64,000 nucleotides of DNA from Rhodospirillales bacterium URHD0017 (GCA_900110395.1 FODP01000021.1:55427-119426), one strand, 5' to 3'. Positions 42,665-51,638 are shown, numbered from the stretch's first letter. Notes: a model not told the origin generated them from the letters alone. Numbers and translations: made by a program.

Positions 42665-43567
42665 ATGAAGAGCGATCATCTGCCGAGGCATCTCGCCCTT
42701 CTGTTGTTCGTCGTCGTCGTCCTCGCCTGGGGGTCCAATTGGCCGGTGACCAAGTCGATGGTCCAGAGCATTCCGCCCTTGTGGACGGCGGCGTTGCGCA
42801 GCCTCGTCGCCAGCGTCGTGTTGCTCGTGCTCCTGTGGGGCCAGGGCAATCTGGTCGTTCCGCGGCGCGGCGATCTTCCTGTCGTCGTCGGGATCGCTCT
42901 TCCGCATATGGTCGCCTTCTCGAGCCTGGTCGCGATCGGCATCCAGTTCGTTCCCGCCGGCCGAGCCATCGTTCTGGGCTACACCACGCCGCTTTGGGTG
43001 ATCCCGGCGGCCCGGCTGTTTCTCGGCGAACCCATCACCCGCTACCACCTTGCCGGCGGCGCGGTGGCGCTCGCGGGGCTCGCGATCATGTTCAATCCGG
43101 CCTCGTTCGACTGGAGCGATGGCCGTTCCTTGCTCGGCAACGGCCTGCTTCTGCTCGCCGCTGCGTGCTGGGCCGTCAGCATCGTCTATGTTCGCGCCCA
43201 CCGATGGATATCGACGCCGTTTCAACTCGTCTTCTGGGAAACGCTGCTGGCCAGCGGCCTGCTGGCGGTGCTGGCCCTGTTCTTCGACGGTGTGCCCGAG
43301 GTGGCGTGGACGCCGCGCCTCGTGCTTCTGCTGCTTTACGGCGGGGTCTGTGGCAATGCGCTGGCCTATTGGGCGATCGCCGTGGTGAACCGCAGCCAGC
43401 CGGCGGCCGTGACGTCGATCGGACTGCTGGCGACGCCCGTCGTCGGTACCCTGATGGCGGCGCTGACGCTGGGCGAGCCCATCACCCTGGCCTTGCTCGG
43501 TGCGATGACGCTGATCATCGGCGGCATTGCGCTCGGCACGGTCACGCATCGGCAAGAGAGACATTGA
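42665..43567 (+). CDS. EamA/DMT family transporter
   Basis: A 300-aa inner-membrane protein with about 10 hydrophobic helices in two EamA repeats (VLAWGSNWPVTK near residue 22 and AACWAVSIVYVRAH near 165). Such proteins export amino acids or other metabolites. It is divergent from a MocR regulator and may export the amine or amino acid that regulator senses. The next gene starts 13 bp downstream and may be co-transcribed. Confidence 0.87.
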   Translation: MKSDHLPRHLALLLFVVVVLAWGSNWPVTKSMVQSIPPLWTAALRSLVASVVLLVLLWGQGNLVVPRRGDLPVVVGIALPHMVAFSSLVAIGIQFVPAGRAIVLGYTTPLWVIPAARLFLGEPITRYHLAGGAVALAGLAIMFNPASFDWSDGRSLLGNGLLLLAAACWAVSIVYVRAHRWISTPFQLVFWETLLASGLLAVLALFFDGVPEVAWTPRLVLLLLYGGVCGNALAYWAIAVVNRSQPAAVTSIGLLATPVVGTLMAALTLGEPITLALLGAMTLIIGGIALGTVTHRQERH

Positions 43568-43580
43568 AGGGAGCCTGGAC

Positions 43581-45620
43581 ATGACAACCGAGCATCCGAG
43601 CGTTTGTACGCTCGACTGCCCCGACACGTGCAGCCTGTCGGTCACGGTCGAGAACGACCGCATCGTCAAGGTCCGCGGGTCCACGGCGCTGCCCTATACC
43701 GGTGGCGTCGTCTGCAGCAAGGTGGCGCACCACAGCGCCGAGTTCGTTCACGGCACCGGCCGCTTGCGCCATCCGTTGCGGCGCGTCGGCCCGCGCGGCT
43801 CCGGCCGGTTCGAACGAATCACCTGGGCGGCGGCGCTCGACCGGATTCATGCCAGCGTCATGTCGGTCATTGATCGATGGGGGCCACAGGCGGTCATGCC
43901 ACTGAGCTACGGCGGTCCCCATGGTCTGCTGTCGCTCGACAGCATGTCGCTGCGGTTCTTTCACAAGCTCGGCGCCACGCAGCTGTTTCGCGGCTCTCTC
44001 TGCGGCGGGGTCCGCAGCGAAGCCTGGTTGGGCACTTACGGCAACGCTCCAGGCATCGGCCCGGACCTTGCGGCGGAGGCTGAGCTCAATGTGCTTTGGG
44101 GCAACAACGCGACCGTCACGAACCTGCATCTTGTGCGGAAGGTCCGCGAGGCCAAGCGCCGGGGCGGCCGACTGGCAGTGATCGATCCGCTGCGCACGAA
44201 AATCGCCGAGCAGGCGGACCTTCACCTCACGCCCAGGCCCAGCACCGACGTGCTTCTGGGCTTCGCCCTCGCCGTCGAGCTCGAGCGGCTGGGCGCCCAC
44301 GACCTGGCGTTCATCGACAGGCATGTCAGCGGTTACCAGGAATACATGAGCCTGGCGCGCCAATGGCCGTCCGAGATCGCTTCGGAAACATGCGGCGTTC
44401 CCGCCGAAGACATCCGGACGCTTGCCAGGTGGATGGCGGAAGCCAATCCGCTGGTGCTCGCTCCCGGCAACGGCCTCGAGCGCGGCCGCAATGGCGGCAG
44501 CGGCATACGCGCCGCCATTGCGCTGCCGGCCCTCATGGGAAAGCTCGACCGGCGCAACGGCATTGTCCTGGGCGCCCGCGGAGCGTTTCCCCGGACGCCG
44601 GACAAGCTCACGCGGCCCGACCTGGTGCCGGCCGGCACGCGAACCCTGAACATCAACGATATCGGCCGCCATCTCGAGCGCGACGACCTCGACCCGCCGC
44701 TCAGGGCTCTCTTCATCTACAATCACAATCCGATCGTCGTGCATCCCGACCAGAATCGCATGAAGCGCGGACTGGCGCGCGAAGACATCTTTCTCGTCGG
44801 CGTCGAAGTGGCCATGACGGAAAGCATGCAGCACTGCGATATCGTGCTGCCGGCGGCCACCCACTTCGAATGTGACGACCTCTATCCCGCCTATGGCCAT
44901 CACTGGCTGCAGCGCGCGGAGCCGGTGATAGTGCCCGTCGGCGAAAGCCTGCCCAACACCGAGATCTTCCGCCGTCTGGCCGCGCGCTTCGGGTTCGACG
45001 ACGCATGCTTCAAGGCGACGGACCGCGAGCTGATGGATGACGCGGTGGACCCAACGGATCCTCGGCTGCGCGGTATCCGGCCCAGCGAGATTCCGACCAC
45101 GAAGGCGCTGCGCATGGCGTCCGGAGACGACCGTCCGCTGGCCCTTTTCGACAACGTCATGCCGGCGACGCCGTCGGGCAAGATCGAGCTCGTGTCGGAT
45201 GTGCTGGCGCAAAAGTGGGGCGCAGCGGCAAGAGCGCCGGCCTTTCGACCGCGCGAGGGCAGATTTCCCCTGTCGCTCGTCTCGCCCGCTTCCGACGAAC
45301 GCATTTCGTCGACCTTGCTGGGCGCAGGCGGCAGCGTCGGCGATACCCCTCCGTTGCTGATGCATCCGCTCGACGCCGAGGCACGCGGCCTTGGCGCCGC
45401 GACGAAGGTCAAGATCTGGAACGATCTCGGCGCCGTGATCCTGCCGCTGCAGGTCACGGAGGCGATCCGGCCTGGTGTCGTCTCATCGGAGAAGGGCGCG
45501 TGGCTGGCCACCAGCAGCACGGCGCAGACGATCAGCGCGCTCGTGTCGGCCGATCAGAAAGCCGACCTCGCCCAAGGCGCCTGCTTCAATGACACGGGAG
45601 TCGAGGTGGAGGCCGCCTGA
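43581..45620 (+). CDS. Molybdopterin-dependent oxidoreductase, single subunit
   Basis: A 679-aa DMSO-reductase-family protein. The N-terminal [4Fe-4S] ligands are C9, C13, C17 and C45 (SVCTLDCPDTC, GGVVCSK). LWGNNATVTN, the bis-MGD segments and the C-terminal molydopterin-dinucleotide domain (about 560-675) follow. No Tat signal, so it is cytoplasmic, and no electron-transfer subunit is adjacent. GAAGGGAG precedes the ATG. Substrate not evident; relatives are annotated as formate dehydrogenase-like or unknown. Confidence 0.86.
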   Translation: MTTEHPSVCTLDCPDTCSLSVTVENDRIVKVRGSTALPYTGGVVCSKVAHHSAEFVHGTGRLRHPLRRVGPRGSGRFERITWAAALDRIHASVMSVIDRWGPQAVMPLSYGGPHGLLSLDSMSLRFFHKLGATQLFRGSLCGGVRSEAWLGTYGNAPGIGPDLAAEAELNVLWGNNATVTNLHLVRKVREAKRRGGRLAVIDPLRTKIAEQADLHLTPRPSTDVLLGFALAVELERLGAHDLAFIDRHVSGYQEYMSLARQWPSEIASETCGVPAEDIRTLARWMAEANPLVLAPGNGLERGRNGGSGIRAAIALPALMGKLDRRNGIVLGARGAFPRTPDKLTRPDLVPAGTRTLNINDIGRHLERDDLDPPLRALFIYNHNPIVVHPDQNRMKRGLAREDIFLVGVEVAMTESMQHCDIVLPAATHFECDDLYPAYGHHWLQRAEPVIVPVGESLPNTEIFRRLAARFGFDDACFKATDRELMDDAVDPTDPRLRGIRPSEIPTTKALRMASGDDRPLALFDNVMPATPSGKIELVSDVLAQKWGAAARAPAFRPREGRFPLSLVSPASDERISSTLLGAGGSVGDTPPLLMHPLDAEARGLGAATKVKIWNDLGAVILPLQVTEAIRPGVVSSEKGAWLATSSTAQTISALVSADQKADLAQGACFNDTGVEVEAA

Positions 45621-45623
45621 GCG

Positions 45624-46520
45624 TCAGGCCATCTTCGACGTCTCGGCGCGATACCAGTCGAGGATCTCCGCACCCGTCCAGTGCACGACACCGTCGTGCC
45701 TGAGGATGTAGTCGTAGAGCATCTCGAGATACTTGATCCGGTGCGGCACGCCGGTGAGGTAGGGATGGATCGAGATCGCCATCACTCGCGGCGCCGTTTT
45801 GCCCTCGAGATAGAGGCGATCGAACTGGTCGCGGCCGCGGCGCAGGATTTCGTCCGACGGCTGCTGCTGGACGGCGCTGATGACCACGTCGTTGACCTCG
45901 ACCGTGTAGGGCACCGAGACCATGCTGCCGGTGCGTGTGGCGAGCGCCACCGGCTGCTCGTCCATCACCCAGTCGGCGACATACTCGATGCCGGCCTCGG
46001 CCAGCAGGTCGAGCGTCTCGTCGGTCTCGGTCAACCCGGGGCTCTCCCAGCCGCGCGGCGGCTTGCCGGTGAAGGCTTTTATGGCCGCGATGGTGTCGCG
46101 GATCGCCGAGCCCTGGTCCTCGACCCGGTGCATGGGCCGCTGCACGAAGCCGTGGCCCATGAACTCCCAGCCGGCCTCGAGCGCGGCTTGGCAGGCCTCG
46201 CGATAGAGTTCGCAGGCCGTGCCGTTGACGGCAAACGTCGCCTTGAGCTTGCGTGCGCCCAGCACCTCGAGGAAGCGCCAGAAGCCCACGCGCATGCCGT
46301 ATTCGTGCCACGCCCAGTTGGGCACGTCGGGCAGCAGGGGATTGCCCATCGGCGGCGGCAGCACCGTGCGCGGCATCGCGCCCAGCGGGCTCCAGTTCTC
46401 GACATTGACGATGGTCCAGACCGCGACGCGCGCGCCGTTGGGCAGGCTGAGGCGCGGCCGCTTGTGGATCGGCAGGTAGGGAGCGCGATTGCGGACGCTA
46501 TGGCCCGGTTCTTGAGTCAT
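45624..46520 (-). CDS. Polysaccharide deacetylase family protein (PuuE-like)
   Basis: A 298-aa NodB-fold protein of the cytoplasmic PuuE/allantoinase-like branch. VAVWTIVNVENW near residue 30, RVGFWRFLEVLGARKLKATF, FMGHGFVQRPMHR (metal His motif), GWESPGLTET and ISIHPYLTG are present. ATG 46520 has GGAGG 5 nt upstream; ATG 46535 is less likely. Members hydrolyse allantoin or other cyclic amides rather than polysaccharides. It ends 3 bp from the convergent molybdoenzyme stop. Confidence 0.83.
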   Translation of the reverse strand: MTQEPGHSVRNRAPYLPIHKRPRLSLPNGARVAVWTIVNVENWSPLGAMPRTVLPPPMGNPLLPDVPNWAWHEYGMRVGFWRFLEVLGARKLKATFAVNGTACELYREACQAALEAGWEFMGHGFVQRPMHRVEDQGSAIRDTIAAIKAFTGKPPRGWESPGLTETDETLDLLAEAGIEYVADWVMDEQPVALATRTGSMVSVPYTVEVNDVVISAVQQQPSDEILRRGRDQFDRLYLEGKTAPRVMAISIHPYLTGVPHRIKYLEMLYDYILRHDGVVHWTGAEILDWYRAETSKMA

Positions 46521-46613
46521 CGAGGCCTCCGGCATGGCAAGCTGGAAGACATATAGCTGGCTTGGTAGGGCAGCAGATACTCCGGGACCAGCCGCCTGGG
46601 TGGCATACGGCCC

Positions 46614-46642
46614 TTGAGTCGACTGATCCAATGGACTACATT
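46614..46642 (+). promoter_or_regulatory. Promoter of the toxin-antitoxin pair, predicted leaderless
   Basis: TTGAGT (46614-46619) and TACATT (46637-46642) are spaced 17 bp. Transcription would begin about 46648-46650, at the toxin ATG itself, and no SD is present before it. Confidence 0.5.
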
Positions 46643-46647
46643 TCCCG

Positions 46648-47004
46648 ATGCCTGGAAATGTCCCGGTTGCTGTCGTCGAGACGCCGGAGTTCTTGTCGGC
46701 AACCCGGAAGCTGATGACCGAGGAGGAGCGGGCGACCCTCGTCGACCATCTGGCCTACAATCCCATGGCCGGTGACTTGATCCAGGGCACCGGCGGCGTG
46801 CGCAAGCTGCGGTGGCGGCTTGAAGGACGCGGAAAGCGCGGCGGCGCCCGAGTGATCTACTTCTACTACAGCGCCGATGTTCCTGTGTTCGCTCTCACGG
46901 CCTTTGCCAAGAATGAGCGGACGGATTTGAGCCAGAAGGAGCGGAATGATCTACGGCAACTCACCAGGCTGTTGGTCGAGACATATGGAAGGACGAAGCG
47001 ATGA
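46648..47004 (+). CDS. RelE/HigB-type toxin of a type II toxin-antitoxin pair
   Basis: A 118-aa protein of the RelE/ParE superfamily, HigB/DUF1044-like branch. PEFLSATRKLMTEEERATLVDHLA, then GDLIQGTGGVRKLRWRLEGRGKRGGARVI with KLRW and the basic strand, and FALTAFAKNER are characteristic. It would be an mRNA-cleaving toxin. The toxin gene comes first, as in higBA, and overlaps the antitoxin gene by 4 nt (ATGA). It has no visible SD (see promoter). Confidence 0.85.
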   Translation: MPGNVPVAVVETPEFLSATRKLMTEEERATLVDHLAYNPMAGDLIQGTGGVRKLRWRLEGRGKRGGARVIYFYYSADVPVFALTAFAKNERTDLSQKERNDLRQLTRLLVETYGRTKR

Positions 47005-47297
47005 GCAAGGCAGTCGACAGCATCCGCCGCGGCCTGGAGCAGGCCGTCACCTATGCACGCGGCGAGGCGAAGGCGAGCGCCTACCGCGTTCATGTGCCTG
47101 GCCGAATCGATGTGCGGGCCATTCGAAGCAAGCTCGGCATGACCCAGGAGGAGTTCGCTGGCCAGTTCGGCTTCAGCATCAATACGCTGCGTCACTGGGA
47201 ACAGGGCAAGCGCCGGCCGGAAGGGCCGACGCGCGCCTATTTGCTGGTCATAGACCGCGCACCGAAGGCAGTACGCAAGGCGTTGCACGCGGCATGA
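47001..47297 (+). CDS. Xre-family antitoxin (HigA/NadS-like)
   Basis: A 98-aa protein with an HTH in residues about 40-85: IRSKLGMTQEEFAGQFGFS followed by LRHWEQGKRRPEG. It is the antitoxin of the adjacent RelE-like toxin and should bind its own promoter. ATGA overlap couples translation. Dyad operators are not clear upstream, so regulation is by analogy. Confidence 0.86.
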   Translation: MSKAVDSIRRGLEQAVTYARGEAKASAYRVHVPGRIDVRAIRSKLGMTQEEFAGQFGFSINTLRHWEQGKRRPEGPTRAYLLVIDRAPKAVRKALHAA

Positions 47298-47336
47298 TCC
47301 GGAGAAGATCCCTGCAAGGGCGAAAAGCACAATCGT

Positions 47337-48515
47337 ATGCAGCCTGAGTCGTCGGCCACGAGAGCGGATGTCGCGATCGTCGGCGGCGGTGTCATGGGTT
47401 CGTCGATCGCCTGGCACCTGAAGTCCGACCCCGACTTCACCGGCAACGTCGTCGTCATCGAGCGCGACCCGACCTATGCCCGCGCCTCGTCGGCACTGTC
47501 GGCGAGCTCGATCCGCCAGCAGTTCTCGACGCCGCTCAACATTCACCTGTCGCGCTACGGCATCGGCTTCCTGCGCCAGGCGTCCAGGCTTCTGGACGTC
47601 GATCTCGGGCTGAGGGAGCCAGGCTATCTCTTCCTGGCGAGTGACGCGGGCGAGGCGGTGCTGCGGGCCAATCACGCCGTCCAGAAGGGCGAGGGCTGTG
47701 CCGTCGAGCTGCTCGATCCCGCGGCCCTGCGCAGCCGCTTTCCCTGGATATCCGACGAGGGCGTCCGGCTCGCCTCGCACGGCGTCGCCAACGAAGGCTG
47801 GTTCGACGGGCCGGCGCTGATGCAGGCCTTCCGCCGCAAGGCCCGCGCGCTCGGCACCCAATACGTCGCTGACGAGGTCGTGAAGCTGGCGCCCAACGCC
47901 GTCACCCTGCGCTCGGGCACCATGATCGAGGCTGGGACGATCGTGCTGGCCGCCGGCCCGTGGTCGGGCGAGGTCGCCGCCACCGCAGGCATCGCGCTCC
48001 CGGTCGAGCCGCGCCGGCGCTCGGTGTTCGTGTTCGACTATCAAAAGGAGCAAGGCCGCGGGCCGCCTGGCCTGATGCCGCTCACCATCGATCCCTCGGG
48101 CACCTGGTGCCGCCCCGAGGGCCGCTTCTACATCGGCGGCACGACGCCGGCTGAGGGCAACGATCCGCCGACCGCGCCGCTCGAAGTCCAGCATCAGGAG
48201 TGGGACGACATGGTGTGGCCCGCGCTCGCCAACCGCGTGCCGGCCTTCGAGGCCGCCAAGGTCGTGAACTCCTGGGCGGGCTACTACGAGTACAACACCT
48301 TCGACCAGAACGGCATCGTCGGCCGCCATCCGGAAATCGACAGCCTGATCTTCGCCACCGGCTTCTCCGGGCACGGCATCCAGCAGTCGCCGGCCGTCGG
48401 CCGCGCCGTCGCCGAGCTGATCGTGCATGGCAGCTATCGCACGCTCGATCTTTCGCCGTTCGGTTATGAACGGATATCCGCAGGCAAACCTATCCGGGAG
48501 CTGAACGTGGTGTGA
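47337..48515 (+). CDS. FAD-dependent oxidoreductase (DAO family)
   Basis: A 392-aa flavoprotein with VAIVGGGVMGSSIAWHL near residue 12, SSALSASSIRQQFSTPLN in the active region and a C-terminal NGIVGRHPEIDSLIFATGFSGHGIQQSP that closes the FAD site. It resembles glycine/sarcosine oxidase-like proteins and FOXRED1. ATG 47337 lacks a strong SD. It ends at a family B repeat and precedes an aminotransferase and an agmatinase-like gene, so amine catabolism is plausible. Confidence 0.85.
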   Translation: MQPESSATRADVAIVGGGVMGSSIAWHLKSDPDFTGNVVVIERDPTYARASSALSASSIRQQFSTPLNIHLSRYGIGFLRQASRLLDVDLGLREPGYLFLASDAGEAVLRANHAVQKGEGCAVELLDPAALRSRFPWISDEGVRLASHGVANEGWFDGPALMQAFRRKARALGTQYVADEVVKLAPNAVTLRSGTMIEAGTIVLAAGPWSGEVAATAGIALPVEPRRRSVFVFDYQKEQGRGPPGLMPLTIDPSGTWCRPEGRFYIGGTTPAEGNDPPTAPLEVQHQEWDDMVWPALANRVPAFEAAKVVNSWAGYYEYNTFDQNGIVGRHPEIDSLIFATGFSGHGIQQSPAVGRAVAELIVHGSYRTLDLSPFGYERISAGKPIRELNVV

Positions 48516-48536
48516 TAGTGTTCTGGGAATCATGTT

Positions 48537-48628
48537 CCTCTCCCCCGCTAGGGGGAGAGGCTAGGTGAGGGGGCTCCGAAAGCTCGTGTAACCCCCTCAC
48601 CCAACCTCTCCCCCTAGCGGGGGAGAGG
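48537..48628. repeat. Paired family B repeats
   Basis: CCTCTCCCCC-GCTA-GGGGGAGAGG-type stem at 48537-48560 and a second at 48605-48628, joined by GGTGAGGGGG and CCCCCTCACC, which also pair. The whole folds as a long cruciform-like hairpin. It is the intact counterpart of the block at 26317-26478. Confidence 0.88.
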
Positions 48629-48651
48629 AGTCCGAGCCGAGGGAGAGTTCC

Positions 48652-49989
48652 GTGCCCGATACAGCGCTGGTCAATTCGGATCTGCAGTCCGCCCTCGACG
48701 AGGCGCGCCAGGCGTATTCTGCCCGCAACCCGAAAAGCCTCACGCGCCACCAGGAGGCGTGCGAGGCCATGCCCGGCGGCAACACCCGCACGACGCTGCA
48801 CAATTCGCCGTTCCCGCTCACCGTGGTGCGCGGCGAGGGCTGCCGCCTGTGGGATGCCGACGGCCACGAATACATCGACGTGCTGGGCGAATACACCGCC
48901 GGCATCTACGGCCACTCCCATCCGGTGATCCGCGCCGCCATCGACCGCGCCCTGAACCACGGCTGGAACTACGGCGGCCGCAACGCCAACGAGGCCAGGC
49001 TCGCCAAGCTGGTGGCCGACCGCATGCCGTCGATCGACCTGGTGCGATTCACCAATTCCGGCACGGAAGGCAACGTCATGGCGCTGGCCGGCGCCCGCGT
49101 CTATGCCCAGCGCAAGGGCCGCACCAAGGCGACCAAGGTCATGGTGTTCCACGGCGGCTATCACGGCGGCGTGCTCTATTTCGTGAGCGGCGGCAGCCCG
49201 GTGAATGTGCCCTATGAGTACATCGTGGCGCCCTACAATGACGTGGAGGGCACGCGGGCGCTGCTGGCCAGGCACGGCGAGGAGCTGTTCGCCGTCCTGC
49301 TCGAGCCCATGCAGGGCAGCCATGGCTGCCTGCCGGGCAACCTCGACTTCCTGAAGATGGTGCGCGAGGAGACGCGCGCCCGCGGCATCACCATGATCTT
49401 CGACGAGGTCATGACCTCGCGGCTGTCGCCGGGCGGCCTGCAGGAGAAGACGGGCGTCATCCCCGACATGACCACGCTCGGCAAGTACATCGGCGGCGGA
49501 ATGTCGTTCGGCGCCTTCGGCGGCCGGCGCGACATCATGGAGCTGTTCGACCCGACCAAGCCCGACCACCTGCCGCACGCCGGCACTTTCAACAACAACG
49601 CCCTCACCATGGCGGCAGGGGTCGCAGGCTACGGCGAGGTCTATACCCCGGCGGCCGCCAAGGAGCTGAACGAGCGCGGCGAGAAGATCCGCCAGCGCCT
49701 TAACGCCATCTGCCAGCGCGAGAAGGTGGCCTTCCAGTTCTCCGGCATCGGCTCGATGATGACGGCGCACGCCACGTCGCGGCCGATCAAGACGGCGGCC
49801 GACATCGCCTCGGGCAGCCAGGACGCCAAGGAGCTGTTCTTCTTCGACATGATGGCCGCCGGCATCTGGATCGCCCGCCGCGGCTTCGTGGCGCTCAACA
49901 TCATGATCGGCGATAGCGAAGGTGACCGGTTTGTGGCGGCGGTCGAGGAGTTCGTCACCGCGAGAAAGGCTCTTTTGCAGCCCAAATAA
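48652..49989 (+). CDS. Class III aminotransferase, glutamate-1-semialdehyde mutase-like
   Basis: A 445-aa PLP enzyme with a GTG start (48652) and GAGGGAGAG upstream. AMPGGNTRTTLHN, NSGTEGNVMAL, FHGGYHGG, FDEVMTSRLSPGG and the PLP Lys in TLGKYIGGGMSFGAFGG match the GSA-aminomutase-like clade that is often misnamed hemL. The catabolic neighbours suggest a role in amine or beta-amino acid transamination rather than haem synthesis. The next gene (agmatinase-like) begins 18 bp later. Confidence 0.87.
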   Translation: MPDTALVNSDLQSALDEARQAYSARNPKSLTRHQEACEAMPGGNTRTTLHNSPFPLTVVRGEGCRLWDADGHEYIDVLGEYTAGIYGHSHPVIRAAIDRALNHGWNYGGRNANEARLAKLVADRMPSIDLVRFTNSGTEGNVMALAGARVYAQRKGRTKATKVMVFHGGYHGGVLYFVSGGSPVNVPYEYIVAPYNDVEGTRALLARHGEELFAVLLEPMQGSHGCLPGNLDFLKMVREETRARGITMIFDEVMTSRLSPGGLQEKTGVIPDMTTLGKYIGGGMSFGAFGGRRDIMELFDPTKPDHLPHAGTFNNNALTMAAGVAGYGEVYTPAAAKELNERGEKIRQRLNAICQREKVAFQFSGIGSMMTAHATSRPIKTAADIASGSQDAKELFFFDMMAAGIWIARRGFVALNIMIGDSEGDRFVAAVEEFVTARKALLQPK

Positions 49990-50007
49990 CTACCTACATA
50001 GGCGCGC

Positions 50008-50997
50008 ATGAACGACGCTTCGCACCCCTCCAAGCCTGCCTTCCCGCAGCCGGTCTCCGGCACGGTGGTGCCGCGCTTCGGCGACGTCGCCACCTTCATG
50101 CGCCTGCCGCTGTTCCGCGACCCGGCCGACGTCGAGATCGGCATGGTCGGCGTGCCGTGGGACGGCGGCACGACCAACCGGCCGGGCGCCCGCCACGGCC
50201 CGCGCCAGATGCGCGACCTCTCGACCATGATGCGCCGCGTGCACCACGTCACCGGCGTGGCGCCTTATGAGCTGGCCAAGTGCGGCGATCTCGGCGACGC
50301 CCCGGTCAATCCGGCGAGCCTCGACGATTCGCTGGAGCGCATAGAAACCTTCTTCGCTAAGCTGCATTCGGCCGGCGCCGTGCCGCTGTCGGCCGGCGGC
50401 GACCACCTGGTCACGCTGCCCATCATGCGCGGCATCCGCAAGGGCCTGCCGCCGCTCGGCATGGTCCATTTCGACGCCCACAGCGACACCTGGGATACCT
50501 ATTTCGGCGGCTACAAGTACACCCATGGCACGCCGTTCCGCCGCGCCGTCGAGGAAGGCCTGCTCGATCCCAAGCGCGTGGTTCAGATCGGCATCCGCGG
50601 CTCGCTCTACAAGCGCGACGACAATATGTGGGCGGTCGAGCAGGGCATGCGGGTGATCACCATCGAGGAGTATTTCGACCTGGGCGTCGACAAGGTGATC
50701 GCCGAGGCCCGCCGCGTCGTGGGCGACGGCCCGACCTACGTCAGCTTCGACGTCGACGGCCTCGATCCCGCCTACGCGCCGGGCACCGGGACGCCTGAGA
50801 TCGGCGGCTACACCCCGCACGAGGCGCAACGCATGCTGCGCGGCCTGCGCGGGCTCGACCTGGTCGGCGGCGACGTCGTCGAGGTCTCGCCGCCCTTCGA
50901 CATGAGCGGCAACACCGCGCTCGTCGGTGTCACAATGATGTGGGAGATCCTCTGCCTCTTGTCGGAGGCGGTGGCGCGACGCAAGGGACGCCTTTGA
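50008..50997 (+). CDS. Agmatinase family ureohydrolase
   Basis: A 329-aa Mn-dependent ureohydrolase. Metal ligands lie in AGGDHLVTLP, HFDAHSDTWD and FDVDGLDPAYAPGTGTPE. It splits urea from agmatine, guanidinobutyrate or a related guanidino compound. It follows the aminotransferase gene closely, so the two probably work on the same compound: ureohydrolase makes the amine and the aminotransferase removes the amino group. Exact substrate unknown, so no gene symbol is given. Confidence 0.87.
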   Translation: MNDASHPSKPAFPQPVSGTVVPRFGDVATFMRLPLFRDPADVEIGMVGVPWDGGTTNRPGARHGPRQMRDLSTMMRRVHHVTGVAPYELAKCGDLGDAPVNPASLDDSLERIETFFAKLHSAGAVPLSAGGDHLVTLPIMRGIRKGLPPLGMVHFDAHSDTWDTYFGGYKYTHGTPFRRAVEEGLLDPKRVVQIGIRGSLYKRDDNMWAVEQGMRVITIEEYFDLGVDKVIAEARRVVGDGPTYVSFDVDGLDPAYAPGTGTPEIGGYTPHEAQRMLRGLRGLDLVGGDVVEVSPPFDMSGNTALVGVTMMWEILCLLSEAVARRKGRL

Positions 50998-51036
50998 CGT
51001 CCGATAACCGCCAGACAAGGTGACGGCGGGCGGCAA

Positions 51037-51061
51037 CCCTCGAAGCATCGATCTTCGAGGG
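51037..51061 (+). promoter_or_regulatory. Hairpin overlapping the SD of the thioesterase gene
   Basis: CCCTCGAA (51037-51044) pairs perfectly with TTCGAGGG (51054-51061) across a 9-nt loop. The 3' arm holds GAGGG, the likely ribosome binding site for ATG 51069. It may alternatively terminate the agmatinase transcript. Confidence 0.45.
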
Positions 51062-51068
51062 ACATCAC

Positions 51069-51533
51069 ATGAAATCCTACGGCACGGTCGAGGCCGACGA
51101 GCAGAAGCGGATGACCGGCCTTGAGTTCGTCAAAGGCCTGGCGGATGGAACGCTGCCGCTCAATACGATCGCCAGGACCCTGGGCTACGACATCGTCGAG
51201 GCGGAGAACGGGCGCGTCGTCGTCACCGCCGAGCCGACCGCCGACCATCTCAATCCGGCCGGCACCGTCCATGGCGGCCTCGCGGCCACGATGCTCGACA
51301 GCTGCATGGGGCTTGCCATCCAGTCGACCCTCGAGAAGGGCAGGGGCTCCACGACGCTGGAGTTCAAGATCTCCTTCGTCCGGCCGATCACGCCGGAGAC
51401 GGGCCTGATCAGGGCCGAGGGCAGGGTGCTGAGCTGTGGCCGGCGGGTCGGCGTCGCGGACGGACGTGTCACCGACAGCAAGGGTCGCCTGCTCGTCCAC
51501 GGTACGACCACCTGCCTGATTTTCGACGGCTGA
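51069..51533 (+). CDS. PaaI family hotdog thioesterase
   Basis: A 154-aa hotdog-fold protein. The signature NPAGTVHGGLAATMLDSCMG (near residues 60-80) carries the acidic active-site position, and GRRVGVADGRVTDSKGRLLVHGTTTCLI closes the fold. It hydrolyses acyl-CoA thioesters, often aromatic. Single gene by spacing. Confidence 0.88.
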   Translation: MKSYGTVEADEQKRMTGLEFVKGLADGTLPLNTIARTLGYDIVEAENGRVVVTAEPTADHLNPAGTVHGGLAATMLDSCMGLAIQSTLEKGRGSTTLEFKISFVRPITPETGLIRAEGRVLSCGRRVGVADGRVTDSKGRLLVHGTTTCLIFDG

Positions 51534-51638
51534 GCGGCTATCGTTCGCCCCGCCAACAGTTACACCTTTCGTACAATCGCCCGTCGTCCCGGTGCGCGCT
51601 ATAGTTGTCGGGTAGTGCCGACATCGCAGCATAGGACA

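Noticed and set aside
48652..49989. hemL (glutamate-1-semialdehyde aminomutase)
   Set aside because: Related in sequence, but alphaproteobacteria usually make ALA by HemA from glycine, and the neighbours are catabolic.
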